From Amyelois transitella (taxonomy: Eukaryota; Arthropoda; Insecta; Lepidoptera; Pyralidae): a stretch of DNA of 64,000 nt. The stretch's first letter is position 1. The number at the start of each line of letters is the position of its first letter. A program made the position numbers and the translations under genes. The DNA lies in assembly GCF_032362555.1 (NCBI RefSeq), contig NC_083509.1, positions 9,819,001 through 9,883,000 of the forward strand. The letters run 5' to 3'. Below are positions 33,199 through 45,542 of this stretch, piece by piece. The notes below the pieces were generated by a model. It made no database searches, was not told the DNA's origin, and was given only the letters and a program-made list of their open reading frames with translations.

Positions 33199-33403
33199 GT
33201 GATTATTCTAAAATTTTAGGAATTAATTGATAAAACGTGTAAAATAGTATGTTATTGATAGTTTTTAAAATTATTTTTTTACTAATTTAGTGTAATGTCA
33301 TTTTTTTAAACATTTAGAAATATTGTATGTGAATCTGAGTTCCACGTGTGGCGGTTGCAAGCCTTACCTTTATGGTGTTTTGCTTTGCTTTCAGGCATAA
33401 AAG

Positions 33404-34276
33404 ATGACGAACTCAAAGGGTTATCGCCGCGGTACTAGGGATCTGTTCGCCCGCAGGTTCCGCACACATGGAACTATCCCTCTCGCCACGTACATGAAAG
33501 TGTACAAAATCGGCGACATCGTTGACATCAGGGTAAGTACTTATTGTGGTCATAGGAAGATCTCAAATAAACGTATTTTGTTTTGAATTTTTACAGTTGA
33601 TGTAAACATAAGTCCTGTTACCTATAATCCAATTTGAAACGAGTAGTCCTGTAGAATGACTTATATGGACTATTAAAAAGGTTACCTTTTAGTTGGTATA
33701 GTTGTCTCTTTTTATAAAGTATGTAATCATACTATCAATGTATCATAAGTTTTGTCAAGAAGTATTAAATATTTTTAGTTTAGTTACAATTGAAAACAGG
33801 AGCCAATACATTATTAAAACTAAACAAACTATAGAGACATGCAACATACCTATATTATATTGATAGCTAGTTTTTACAAATAATATCGAGTCAAGTAATT
33901 AAAATAGGATCTATTTTGATTACAGGGTAATGGTGCAGTACAGAAGGGTATGCCACATAAAGTCTACCACGGTAAGACTGGCCGCGTCTACAACGTCACA
34001 GCACACGCTCTCGGCGTCATTGTGAACAAAAGGGTGCGTGGCAGGATCATCCCTAAACGCATCAACATCCGCATTGAGCATGTAAAGCACTCAAAGTGCA
34101 GACAGGATTTCTTGAAGCGAGTGAAGGAAAATGAAAGGCTCCTGAAGGAAGCGAAAGCTGCCGGCAAAATCATCAAGCTGAAGAGACAACCTCAGCCCCC
34201 GAAGGCTGCGCACATCGTCAGTGGACTGGAGAAACCAGTACTGTTAGCGCCTATTCCCTATGAATTCGTTGCTTAA
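33404..34276 (+). CDS. RpL21: 60S ribosomal protein L21 (eL21)
   Basis: Two coding exons, 33404-33532 and 33926-34276, total 480 nt, 159 residues, normal for the family. [20 protein letters not shown] opens the protein; [20 protein letters not shown] spans the junction. [38 protein letters not shown] and the C-terminus PIPYEFVA follow. It is a component of the large ribosomal subunit near the central protuberance. A pyrimidine-rich start and a 5' untranslated intron lie upstream. I see no snoRNA with a good C box in its coding intron. Confidence 0.97.
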
Positions 34277-34629
34277 AAATTGAAATATATTATTTTTAAG
34301 GATTCATTTTTTATTTTACACAACAAAAAATTGCCCCACTTCCAGTTTATCTGGTACCCACTAATGATACAAATGAAATCAATAATGGCTTATACATATG
34401 TAGATAGTTCAGATAACTGGTCAATAAAATACATGCGCTTCATCATTTATAGTTTATATTTTCGTTTTTGGGGATCCATACTGAAAAGGTTCAAACGAAA
34501 ATATTAAGGCATGTTCCCATGCAACACATATGTTACAGGAAGACCCTTAAAATTTTCACAGAATATTTATACTTGTATCCTTAAAAATAAGCTATTAAAT
34601 AAATACAAAAGTACTTATAAAAGGGGGGG
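34277..34629. other. RpL21 3' flank, no gene
   Basis: AT-rich; no other feature supported. Confidence 0.4.
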
Positions 34630-34845
34630 CTCTTATATTACAAACTTTTTTTTCTATCGACAGCGACGTGGTATGTATTGACGGCGTAATCATAAAATCC
34701 CAAGGAAAAAATAGCATTTCTTCATATATTTTTACCAATTTTTTTGTCGATTGCAATAAACATGTAGAAGTGTGATTATAATGAACGGAACCCTTCGTGT
34801 GCGAGTCCGTCTCGCACTTGGCCGGATTTTTAGATACTTAATGCG
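34630..34845 (+). repeat. high-copy GGCCAAGTGCGAG-type repeat, family F (end)
   Basis: ACGGAACCCTTCGTGTGCGA, GTCCGTCTCGCACTTGGCCG is the hallmark end of this widespread moth repeat as I remember it. Other copies here are at 41985-42040 and 49640-49885. Confidence 0.6.
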
Positions 34846-35754
34846 TGTAGTTTTTTTTCACTGTAAAAATAATTCTATGCCTATGTTGGCAAAATTTTGT
34901 AGTGTTAGAACGATATATGGGGCACTTTATATTGACAAACCTATAGAAATTGGGCAAACCTCACACAAGGCATTAGGTGAAGATTCTTTAGACGGGTCTG
35001 AAGGTGCCATGTAGTTTTCCGGGCACTTTTGAATAAGACTTCTTCATCTTTTTCCCATGGATGTCGTAAAAGGCGACTAAGGGAAAAGCTATCTATTGTT
35101 TCTTTTACCACTATTAAAAATAGGTTCAGTTGCGCTGTAAAGTCTGAGGAAGTGAGAGGGGAGTCGTTTGGTGTATAAACCTGACTTATCCAAGATCATG
35201 ATCAAAGGTTAGATAGAAAGATAATTTATTTGTTTGATTTGCAACACACAATTTACAATTTCATATGGAAAACAAATTAATTAGGGTGTGAGTTGCAGCA
35301 ATTTAAAAACGTCACAACTCAACGAATTTATTGCTATAGAGCAATACGCTGATTTTCAGTTATGACCTAGGTGCTAGTGCAGGTAAATCTGCGCACGCAA
35401 TAAAAAAATAAACATAAACAAACAAATACTCGTGTCGTGACTTAAAGTTTTAATTGGTTTTAACCAGGTTGATAGTTTACTTTGCTAATAAGCCCTCCAC
35501 CACAAGGCGACCTTCGTGGAGTTGTAATATATAAATTATAAATAAAACAACAAAATCTGAGAAGAATCGCAACTTTGTATTATGAAATGAAATATATACA
35601 CTCGAATTAAATCTAAAAATTGAATAATAATGATTTGAATTTAAACAATTTGTCAATAATATAATGCCTTTTCAACTTTAACAATCGCGGCATAACATGA
35701 TTTGTGATAGTGACTATCTTAAATAATATAAATTACTATAATTAATGAAGAAAC
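34846..35754. other. intergenic region with SINE-like fragments
   Basis: 35045-35090 is a family B piece (TTTCCCATGGATGTCGTAAA, AGGCGACTAAGGGAAAAGCT) followed by a family C piece to about 35200 (GTATAAACCTGACTTATCCA). 35200-35754 is AT-rich 3' flank of Usp12-46; no gene. Confidence 0.5.
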
Positions 35755-38700
35755 TTAACAACTAGCGTCCCTAGATTGATAGAACAATATGTAACCGGTT
35801 TCGGACGATTTTTGAATGTCTGAAGTTAGGCCGTAAAAATCTTCTATCGCTGACGCATCAATTTTCTGCAAGAAATAAATGAAATAATTAAAATTATTTG
35901 TCATTCCTAAATCATGGGCCTGTGCAAGTTGTAGTGATGCCTATTGATGGACCTAAAAAGTGACCAGATTCTTCAATATTGACACGACAAATGACTTACG
36001 TTCACCCTTGTTTTTATTCAGTTATCACGCTTAGAGAAAGAGAGGGAAGATAAGACATATCAATCTTTGTGCACAAGCCCCTAGGTCCTAACAAATAGGC
36101 AACAAAACTGGGACTTGGTAAGTCTATGTGATTTGTCTTATATAGATTATCTATATATTATGCAGATGTCAACCTCAGTGGAAGAACAATGGAAGACCAG
36201 TGCTGGGTGGACCTCCATCCTGAGTATTTTAGAGTTGCCTAAACTGACAAGCTTACATAAAGAGTGACGTGGGATGAAGCGAAAAAAGTATGCAGAGATC
36301 GTTTCAAGTGGAAAGATGTAGCCTCCGCTTACCCAAAGAGGCGTGAATTTATATATGTATGTATACATTTGTATACTCACATCTACCATATCGTCGTCGA
36401 ACAACAGCCAGAAGCCGTGGCTCTTCACTATGCTGATGTAGTGTCCCCGGTTGGGCCCCGAGCCGCAGTGTACTACAACGGCAACCAGGTCGTAAAGACG
36501 GTCCGGGTTCACAGCGTCGTCGGACTGCAAGGGAAACACCTAGTTTTGTTATTAATTTTTTATCTTTGCTATGTAAATTAAAAGAGTATAAGGACAACGT
36601 TATCGTTAATGCAAATAAGGGTGTCTTTTGAATCTTTCGTTTATACAGTATTTAGGCACTTCCTGATGTCAAACTACTGGTTGTGATAAGCTGAGACGGC
36701 ATCAAGGGGAGCAGGAAAGGAATTCTAGAATTACCCAAGACCACGGAATAAGGAGCGATGGGCATTGCGAAGTGTAAATTGACCCGTCTTATTTCCTCAT
36801 GGATCGCGGTCGTAAAGTAGACCCAGGACATTTTACGAAGGGTTGGGTCAAGATCTATTAAAGTGGCGATTTAATAACCATAATATGGCGACGTATTGTT
36901 ATATGTAGATATAACATTACTTACAGTGTTGAAAAGTCTCAACTCCAACGGGAACACGACTCTATGCGAGACTTTTATATGCCTATTGTACTGTTCCATG
37001 TACTTGAATCTCTTTAAATGCAATGCCAGTATTAGTGGCAGTTTCTTCACGCGCATGCGCTTCTGGGCTTCTTGGTAGCTGCTGCAGTTGTCACATTTGA
37101 ATTTGTTGTCGTTACACAGGGTCTCGGTGTCACTGAAGCATTTTAGGCAATGCGTGATGCTCGTATTCTGGCCTACGTCAACCTGGATGTGAAATGTCAC
37201 TTTAGATTTAGACAGGAGAACGTTAGAAGGCAAACAATGTCAAAAGCTAAATTGAATGATTATTTACACAAGTTTATAGCCACATTGAGCTAGCCTCAAA
37301 TTAAGTTATGAGGTAATAATCCACTTAATAATTAATCCAAGACCAAAGAATAAGAAGCTATTTATTATTCTTAAGAGATATAACTTTATTAAAAATACGA
37401 CAACTAAAAACCATGTTGTGGGTTCTCTGGCCGCTATTTACCTGAAGATCAAAAAAATGCTCATCCTTGCTGCTCACTGTCTCGCAATTGAGACACCTCG
37501 TTTCACTGGTAAGGGTGCCCTGAAATATCTCGTGCACCCACGTCGGTTCTGTGCTCTGTGGCAGCGTGCCGTTGCATGTCACATTCTCACCGGTCGTGTT
37601 CTTTTGCAGTTTCAGTGTACTTTGATTGCGCTCGGCTGTGAGAATAAATTTAAAAGTATGTGAATATTGGTTATTTGTTGATGGTATAGTATTACTATAC
37701 TTCTAGGTTTGGATTAGAGATTTAGCAGAGTAGTGGTTTAATTAAAATGACGGAGAACTCGGTAAATAAAAGATATTTTATTTTAAGTTACATATAAGAT
37801 GAGAGACATGAAATGAAAGATAAAACAAATTCTATCAATACATAGAATCAATTCAAAGATGAAATTAGGAGCAAAAGCCTCTAAAACTCTAAAGAGGTTT
37901 GTCTCTCCAACATATAGGCATGGTTACGCAAGAAGTAACATGTATTTTCAGCTTCAAAGATTAGTGGGTGAGTAATACAGAACTAAAGGGAAACTTAAGT
38001 GACTTTGTAGGGAGTCAAATAAGGGTGAGCTGATACGGAAAGCAAATGCATGAGCACCACACTGCTCTTATGATCCAGCTGGTATAGAAAAAAGTTTAGT
38101 AGAACCATAGGTGGTGATAGAATTTGAACATCAAATCTCTAAAAGAGTCTTAAAAAGTGCAATGAATCCTCTCTCAATCTTTCTTTTTTTGGTTAAAAAA
38201 ATGAGTATTTGCTCATCTATCTTATCAATTAGTGATGAGAATCAATCTCAAGCCACCTGAATCATTGTGACATCATCACACAATTAACTGGGATATCAAA
38301 TGTAACTTACCATATAGTTTATCAAATCTTATCATATCTTACCTAAAATAATCTCATTGATGTGGTTTATAAGGAAATTCAAGAATTCATGGGCATCCTG
38401 TTGCATGTAATTGTCAAATTCCTCTGAAAAATAAATAGGTAGGTACTTTTTTACAACAATAGCCCACATTCCCTCTGTGGTGTTCACAATATTGATATAA
38501 AAGGTGAACGGATGTAATTTAATTTTTTGGCAACAGATTACAAAAATACACCTTATCCAATAAGAATTAAAATTTACACACAATTTTATACAATATTTCT
38601 TTAAATTATTCTAAGAACCTTGCTTGAAGCAAATTGAATGAAAATTGACCCTTTAAGCTTTTAAAATGGAGTAAATTATTAAAAATCTGTCTGTAAGCTC

Positions 38701-39340
38701 AGTTATTTTTTATCTTACTCCTTTTTATCCAAACATGCAGTTATAGGATATCTTTTCTACTTTTGGTATTACAATTTCTGAACGATCTTACCTTTTTCTT
38801 TTCTCAGTCTAGCAATAAACTTCTTAGGTGCAATAGAGCCTACTTTTTTCTTTTGTGTGGCAATGCTATAAAAAAGGTCTGCTAGACATGTTAGCAGTGT
38901 TTCCTTGGTTCTTTTGTTTTTGGCTTTATATTCTAAAACTTTTTCTCTAAAGGGGCGACAGAAGTAGAGTGCTTGAAGAACTGAATTACTATAACAGGTA
39001 TTTCCAAACTGAAAAAAAAAGTGAACAGTAATAAGAACCAGTTTTTCGACATTAACCTCAAAGTTCGAATGAAATACTTACATTGACTAATCCAAAATAA
39101 TGTTCATTTGGGGGAAACTGCTCTGACCCGATATCTCTTTCCAATTGTGATATATTTGCGCCCTGAAACGGGTAGTTTTCGTTTATATTTAGTTAGCGAA
39201 ATAAATGAAACTTAAACATTACAAAACTTTCAACACCCTGTAATTTTATGTATTAAGAACGTTATGAAAAGAAAGCTTAGTTTACATTTTTACTTGAATT
39301 AGCAACCGAACATCAAATTAGTATGCACTTCTCTCACCAT
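35755..39340 (-). CDS. Usp12-46: Usp12-46 deubiquitinase
   Basis: Eight coding exons on the minus strand: 39340-39338 (ATG), 39162-39082, 39008-38792, 38423-38343, 37635-37442, 37182-36925, 36524-36381, 35865-35755. They total 1089 nt, 362 residues. The start [13 protein letters not shown] matches the fly protein from memory; an in-frame ATG 42 nt upstream (MSICQD...) is an alternative. The catalytic Cys33 lies in [14 protein letters not shown], His306 in [11 protein letters not shown] and Asp near 322 in LLFDDDMVD. Zinc-binding CxxC pairs are CLNC and [15 protein letters not shown] and [19 protein letters not shown] are also present. Family members act with WDR48 and WDR20 to remove ubiquitin, including from histones and Notch-pathway proteins. 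The last intron holds a non-LTR relic. Confidence 0.96.
36255..36360 (+). mobile_element. RTE-like non-LTR 3' fragment in the last Usp12-46 intron
   Basis: GATGAAGCGAAAAAAGTATG, CAGAGATCGTTTCAAGTGGA, AAGAGGCGTGAATTTATATA then ATGTATGTAT. Diverged tail end of the family. Confidence 0.75.
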
Positions 39341-39960
39341 TCTCTGTTGGAAATTAAGGCCGAGATCCTGACATATTGACATTTGCAATCCCTTTGCTGG
39401 AACCTGTATACAGGACACGCAATTGCTACCGCAAGTACGATTCTTATTCAAACTTCAGTCGCTAGTAGAAACATAATTAGTAAATGTAATCTAATAATTT
39501 AGAAATTACCAATTGGGCAAAACAAGCACAACGTTCTAACCATAGACGTTAAGAGTAGTGACAGAGTGACAGTGACAGCTTCTTGACACAAACTAATACA
39601 ATTTTCTTTTCTGATGGTACGTGTGCATGAATCGCTCACTCGTTCAGTTCAGTAGTGGTTGAGTCTCGTTCAATTCTCATTCCGTCCCTCTTTGCGTCCC
39701 TCCGTCCTCCTCCTCTCTTTAGATATCCAGCATCCCGCCCGTCTCCCGGCATTGTCCCCGTTTATCTGAACTACTCAGGAAGTAGGAAGTTTACGTGGTC
39801 AGTGTTGACGTGGCTGTTTTCAGCACTGAAATCACAATTATCACAAATTCATCACTTCTTTACTGATTACATTTTAAGGTAATTTTGTTCCATTTTTATA
39901 TGTAGTTGTTTTATCATTTTTGCTTTTCAGTTATCAATGCTTTTTTATTGCAGCTGTAAA
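39341..39960. promoter_or_regulatory. divergent promoter region and calumenin 5' untranslated exon
   Basis: Usp12-46 begins at 39340 on the minus strand and the calumenin gene at 39961 on the plus strand. A likely 5' untranslated exon of the latter ends at 39878 (TTTTAAG before GTAATT), with acceptor candidates at 39930 and 39953. The C/T-rich stretch 39660-39760 and TCAGTT near 39645 suggest initiation. No TATA box is clear. Confidence 0.5.
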
Positions 39961-42900
39961 ATGTTGAGGTCTTTATTTGTCGCGCTGACGGTGTCCACCG
40001 TTTTCGCCGGATTGCCTACAAGTGAGGAGACAAAAAGGATGATGGATCATCTTTCGGACGCCGAGCACTTCAAGAATGAACACCACAATAAACAATTTGA
40101 CCATGATGCTTTTCTTGGTGAAGATCAGGCCAAAACATTTGATCAATTGCCTCCTGAGGAAAGTAAAAGAAGACTAGGGTAAGTAACCTATTACTTTAAT
40201 ATTTATTGTACAATATGGTTCACACAGTACAGAAGATATCTGGGCCACCCTTCATACACCAAGTAGGGCGAGGTGGCACAGCTATCTCCTGAGCCCACTA
40301 TACTATCTCAGTCAATATTTCATATCATTTCCCATGTTATGTTTTTTATGTGGAAATGGAACATTTAAATATGTACTCTCAATATAATCATACACACCTA
40401 AATGATTTAGTGTATAAAGAAAAATATCTCTGTAGTATTTAAAAATAGTATCATTCATCATCATCATTTCATTGTAATATTTTAAAATAAATATTTAATA
40501 ATTTTGCTGTATTGTCTGTATCATTAGTAGACAATGCAAATCAATTACACGGTGACCATATTCAATCCTTGAAAGTTTGTTGACTGTACATGCTTTATAT
40601 TCATGTTTCTTAATGAAACCCCATATTGAATCATATTGGTTACTCAATGAGTACAACTGATTAAATACACTTAATTTAGCTTTCTTCATCAATACTGCTG
40701 TAATTCTGTATTGTTTCTTTTATATTTCTTTTAATATTTATGGCCAGTAGTGGAAGCTTTGTGGCATACACAACATATTTGTTATGGTTTACTAAGGTCT
40801 CTCCATAATAAATTAAAAAATCTTTTGCATTGATTTGAACTTAATAATTTAACAATTGCATTCTTTAATAGTGGGTTGTAGTTTTTATTTTGTTTGAATA
40901 AATATACTTATATTAAAAAAAAATATTACATACATGTGAATACATCATTAGTCCTTATGGGCCAGTCAGAGCCATGTGCTGATTAGACTGATATTCAGCT
41001 GTTCTGTATATCATTATGATGGGATTGAGATTTAAATAGGCAGTGATAAGTTTAAATGACAGTTTGCTAGCCCATCGCCTAAAAGAAGAGTCACAAGTTT
41101 ATTAGCTTTTCCCTTGATTAAAAATAAATATGATACTAATTTTCAAAGTTTCCTTCATATAAGTAGAACTTCTAGAAGATTGTGTGGCATAATAAAATTT
41201 CAGTGAACTCTAACTAGGCGTCATTAACCTACATCCTATATTTGCCATATCAACATGAAATAATTTCCTTCATCTTAGTGGTGTTATCTGCCCACTCTTT
41301 GTGGGTTAGATAAACTGAACAATAGCTTTATTAAGATAAAATGCTAGGGTAAATTGTTTTATGGATCTATAGTTGGAATGGTTCAAATATGTATGTAACT
41401 ATTATTATACTTCCTTACTATCCCTTTTATAAATAATTATGATAATGTATTATTACATTGAGGTCTGTAAGTATCGCAGTAAGTAGAAATCCATGCTGAC
41501 CCAGTGGGAAACAGGCGTGATGGTATGTATGTACTATCCCTTTTTTCCTACATGTGAAAGTAATTTTGACTGACTGTTATAGGTATATGCTTAAAATTTT
41601 CACAGAATATTTACTTGTTTATTATACATATGTACATACATACATAAAATCACGCCTCTTTTCCGGAGGGGTAGGCAGAGACTACATCTTTCCACTTGCC
41701 ACAATCTCTGCATACTTCCTTTGCTTCATCCACATTCATAATCTCTTCTCTCTTCATGCAAGCTCGGCGGTTTCAGATACTTTTGACCTGACCCTTTACC
41801 AGGACGTCCTTAATTTGATCAAGATACGTTCGTCTAGGTCTTCCCACTCCGACCTTTCCCTCCTAGTATATTATCTTTCAAAATAAATAAATAATAAAGT
41901 AATTATTACAAGAGGGCCCATATTATTAATAAACAGGTACAAACGCAAATATAGTAAGTAAATTTATATTTAAGTAACAATCATGATGATGGTACGGAAC
42001 CCATCGTGCGCGTGTCAGACTCTGACTAGGCCGGTTTTTAAATGATAGTTAATAGTATTTACCCAAACACTAATACTAATATCAATTCTTAATCCTTTAT
42101 GACGGTTGTTTAGCATATTTTTAATTTGTTATACAAAAAAAATCCTAAAATAACACAACGTGCGTGAGTTATATTAAACAAATATTTTCTCTAAATAATC
42201 TGGGTTGAAAGTCTTATTATTAAGACAAGATTTTTATTGAGATTTTGCGAAGTTCTGTTTTTTTTATTAGATTAATTAACCAGAGGACTATCCTCTAGTT
42301 AATTAATGTAATAAAAAAAAATATTGCCCTTTATTTGTAAATGTTTTGTAGTTGTTGATTTGTATTTGACCTTTTCGGTAGAGAAGAATAGGAACATTTA
42401 CTCGATTGTTTTAGATAAAAATATTAGATGTTTTTCTGTAACAATAAAGTGCTATGAATAGTTTTGGTAACGAATTTGAAAGTGCTTTTGTCAGATGGAA
42501 TGGAGATATCTCATTTATCAGTCAGCGAATATATAATTAGTTTGAGATAACGATAACCTACTTTTTATAATCACCTCTTTACGCGGCAGAGCCGACAGTC
42601 TCGAAAATACTGAGAGACTAACTTCAGCTTAATGAAATTCGATAAACGTTATAAAAATCATATTCTACCGGAGGTCAGCGGTCTTATTTATCACTAAACC
42701 GATAAATTGGCTTCCAGAATCATCGTGGACAAAATCGACGCGGACAAGGATGGGTACATCAACCCGGTGGAACTGAAAGACTGGATAAGGTACACGCAGA
42801 GGCGGTATATTGATGAGGATGTCGAGCGGCACTGGAAGCAGCACAACCCTAATAATGAGGACACTATTACGTGGGAGGTAAGGATTAGATTACATTGTGG

Positions 42901-45542
42901 CTGGTAGTTTTTTATAAGTATGTACGGGGCAAATTACAAGTAATTGCGAGACTCGTTACGAACTAACTTCGTACGTACTAACTCATCGATAGGTACTATA
43001 TTTTATAATAACTTTCTATTTATATAGATAAACTTCCAAGACCTAGGCTTGTCAGAAAAAGATCGTATCTTATTATAGGCCTTGGACGGGATTCGAACCC
43101 GGGACTTACTATGTCAGAGACAAGCACACTGCCGCTGCACCTCAGAGGCCGTTTCTACGATTAAACTATTAGAGCTGAAAAACTTTTCTCTTGATATTAG
43201 AGAAAAGTCGGTTAAAAAGTTACAGTAATTTCGTTATCTCTCCCTTGCACGTACAGTCGCCTGCAGATATACTAGGCCCCCAAAGGATTTGGTTTTAAAA
43301 ACCAATTCCCCGTAGCCGGTTAAACGTCCGTCAATGATTGCGTCACCTACGCCTTGTACCATTCAAATATCACTGTAATTAGCATTCTTTACCTAGTTGT
43401 ATGGAGGATACATACACACACACATAATGTTTAAACTCTATAGTAGAGTAGCTATAGAGCTATACCATGCAAAGTAAGCAAAACTAAGTTGGACCATTGA
43501 AGAAATGCTTCATACAGCCATGAGGGGTCTACCTCAGAGGTGAAAGAACCCTTTGATAAAATTTAATTTACTTATTTTTCTGTTTTCAGGATTATAAGAA
43601 AAATGTTTATGGTTTCATGGATGACATGGACCACAAGGACCTGAAGACACACGACAGTGAAGCGTTCACATTCGCTGCTCTTATGAAGAGAGATAGAAGG
43701 AGGTGGCATTTTGCTGGTTGGTACCACAGAAATATTTAAAAAAATAGATAAGACTTGACAGGTTGTCAAGTCACGGGTGGTAGCATATTGTAACGACGCA
43801 GTGAAGTGTGCGTTTCATGGTTAAATCAATAAAAACTTTTTACTGGCAAGCTCCACCAAATTGTCTTTTGTTTCATATAATTTGAAATCGCACCATTCTT
43901 ATTCTTTTTTGTGCCATAATGGCCAGTGCGAGTGTGATTTTTAAACTTATATTTTTAATTCCTCGATTTCAGATGCGGATCAGAATGATGCGTTGAACCG
44001 AACTGAGTTTGCTGCGTTCCTTCATCCTGAAGACCACGGCGAGATGAGAAACGTGGTCGTCTTGGAGACGTTGGAAGATATCGACAAAGATAATGTTAGT
44101 ATTTTAGTATTTAACAAAATAAAAGCGCATTTTTATGGAAATAAGATGAAAGTACTGAAAATGCCGAACTGTAAAATCGAGTAAGCTTCATACCTCTTTC
44201 TGATAAAGGAAATCCGTAGCCCACTGTAAATCAAAGGGTATTTATTATTTATTATATTAATTATATTATATAATTAGACATATTGACTAAGAGTGAAATT
44301 TTTTGATCACCATTCGATTGATCCATGTATTGTTGAAAAACAGAATCTTTACCCCCTTCACGTCCTATTATGGGTTAAGGACATTGGCGAAACGTTTATG
44401 GGTTTGTAACAATACATAGATCATATGTTTGATGATTGAATGAACATTTCAAACTCATTGAATAATCTATACTAATATTATAAAGATATAAAGTTTGTAT
44501 ATTTAATTGCTGTTTGTAAAGGCTAATCTTCGAAAATATTGAATCGATCGTGAAAATGATTTTTTTTCACGAAATCAAAACCTGCGTTATTATATTATCG
44601 GCAGGACGGCAAGATATCTTTAGAGGAGTACATCGGAGACATGTACAAACCCGAAGACGGCGAGGACGGCGAGGAACCAGACTGGGTCAAGCAGGAACGC
44701 GACCAGTTCACCGGCTACAGGTGAGGATTCCTTCTTGCCTAGTTAAAAACGGGATAAATCTTTGTTTCTTAGTAAATAAAATAAGACAATATTAAAAAAT
44801 GTGGTCAACGGGCATCGCATCTTTAAGTATTTTTGGTGTTTTCTATCTTCTTTATTTAAAACGGATTTACCTGGAACAAAAGTAAGGGCCAAAACTGGTG
44901 ATTACCAGAGACTGTCGTCTGACCTCCGTGACCTTCTTGTCATCGGAATCTGTTGCTGATATAGTTGAAAGTGCTTATCTCCATCTCTTGCCCACGGATG
45001 TCGTATAAAGCTATTAAGGGAATAGGCGCCGTCATCTAGCGCAGTTTTTGCCATTATCCAATATGGGGTAGGTTCCCCTGTGAAAGTTGTGGAGATCAGG
45101 CGGAGGTCGCTTTGTGTAAATACCTGACTTATCTAATCCAGGGTCATGGTCAAAAAGTACACATCGGGCTCCCTCCCAGAGAGGTGACAATATAACCGGT
45201 ACTGACGCTAAGACGAAAAAGGACGAGACCCTTTTTTGCTTGATTCATTGGTTACTTCACTTTCACTGGGCTATGTCGGTCTAATTTATTTATCGACTTT
45301 TATCATTTAATTCCAGAGATACAGACAAAAACGGTTACATGGACGAGAACGAGGTACGCGATTGGATCGCGCCCCCGGAGTTCGACCACGCCGAGGCCGA
45401 GGCGAGGCACCTCATCTTCGAGGCAGACTCCGACGCGGACGAGAAACTCACAAAAGCAGAAGTTCTGGACAAATACGACCTCTTCGTAGGGTCCCAAGCG
45501 ACGGACTTTGGCGAGGCGCTGGCTAGGCATGATGAGTTTTAG
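39961..45542 (+). CDS. Calu: calumenin/reticulocalbin-type ER EF-hand protein
   Basis: Six coding exons: 39961-40178, 42718-42877, 43590-43716, 43973-44094, 44605-44720, 45317-45542. They total 969 nt, 322 residues. [17 protein letters not shown] is a signal peptide; the Met at 39961 is chosen over an upstream in-frame ATG (39937) because an acceptor lies between. EF loops: [12 protein letters not shown] (near residue 80), [38 protein letters not shown] and [12 protein letters not shown]; one more is degenerate ([12 protein letters not shown]). The third and last lack the usual Gly. The C-terminal HDEF is the ER retention signal of this CREC family. It binds calcium weakly in the secretory pathway. 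The intron-3 donor is GTTGGT, canonical only in its GT. The large first intron has many repeats. Confidence 0.95.
40205..40310. repeat. repeat family D, fragment
   Basis: TTCACACAGTACAGAAGATA, TCTGGGCCACC and GCACAGCTATCTCCTGAGCC match 47878-47962 (GATACCTGGGCCACC, CTCAGCTATTGCCTGAGCC). Its class is unknown to me. Confidence 0.5.
40930..41115 (-). repeat. SINE-like repeat, family B (decayed)
   Basis: ACAGTTTGCTAGCCCATCGC followed by CTAAAAGAAGAGTCACAAGT; the rest is diverged. In calumenin intron 1. Confidence 0.6.
41455..41535 (+). mobile_element. RTE-like non-LTR 3' end, decayed
   Basis: GTGGGAAACAGGCGTGATGG then TATGTATGTA. Intronic. Confidence 0.4.
41636..41868 (-). mobile_element. RTE-like non-LTR 3' fragment
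   Basis: About 230 bp of the 3' end, close to the 59853-61600 copy (CTTTACCAGGACGTCCTTAA, GATACGTTCGTCTAGGTCTT), cut off at GACCTTTCCCTCC. Intronic in the calumenin gene; no clear target duplication. Confidence 0.8.
41985..42040 (+). repeat. family F repeat end
   Basis: GGTACGGAACCCATCGTGCG then CTGACTAGGCCGGTTTTTAA. Diverged copy of the hallmark end. Confidence 0.55.
42261..42317. repeat. near-perfect 27 bp hairpin, 3 nt loop
   Basis: Arms 42261-42287 and 42291-42317 pair at 25 of 27 positions. In calumenin intron 1. Confidence 0.85.
42910..43153 (-). mobile_element. tRNA-derived SINE
   Basis: On the minus strand the head GGCCTCTGAGGTGCAGCGGC carries an A-box-like GGTGCAGCGGCAG, and GGGTTCGAATCCCGTCCA is a good B box; GGCCT/AGGCC pair as a remnant acceptor stem. 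The body (ATAATAAGATACGATC, TTGGAAGTTTATCTATATAA, TATCGATGAGTTAG) and the 3' part AATTTGCCCCGTACATACTT match a common moth SINE from memory. It lies in calumenin intron 2. It is not a functional tRNA: the acceptor stem is incomplete. Confidence 0.75.
44980..45235 (+). repeat. SINE-like family B fragment joined to family C
   Basis: TCTTGCCCACGGATGTCGTA (family B core) runs after about 60 bp into GGGGTAGGTTCCCCTGTGAA, GTTGTGGAGATCAGGCGGAG (family C). The same B-C order occurs at about 35045-35200. In the last calumenin intron. Confidence 0.6.

Noticed and set aside
33533-33925. box C/D snoRNA in the RpL21 intron (TTGATGT near 33597)
   Set aside because: No matching D box with a terminal stem at suitable distance.
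33988-34176. Minus-strand frame opposite RpL21 exon 2
   Set aside because: Shadow of a certain ribosomal protein exon.
43077-43153. tRNA gene on the minus strand
   Set aside because: The B box is good, but the acceptor stem is incomplete and the sequence continues into a SINE body.
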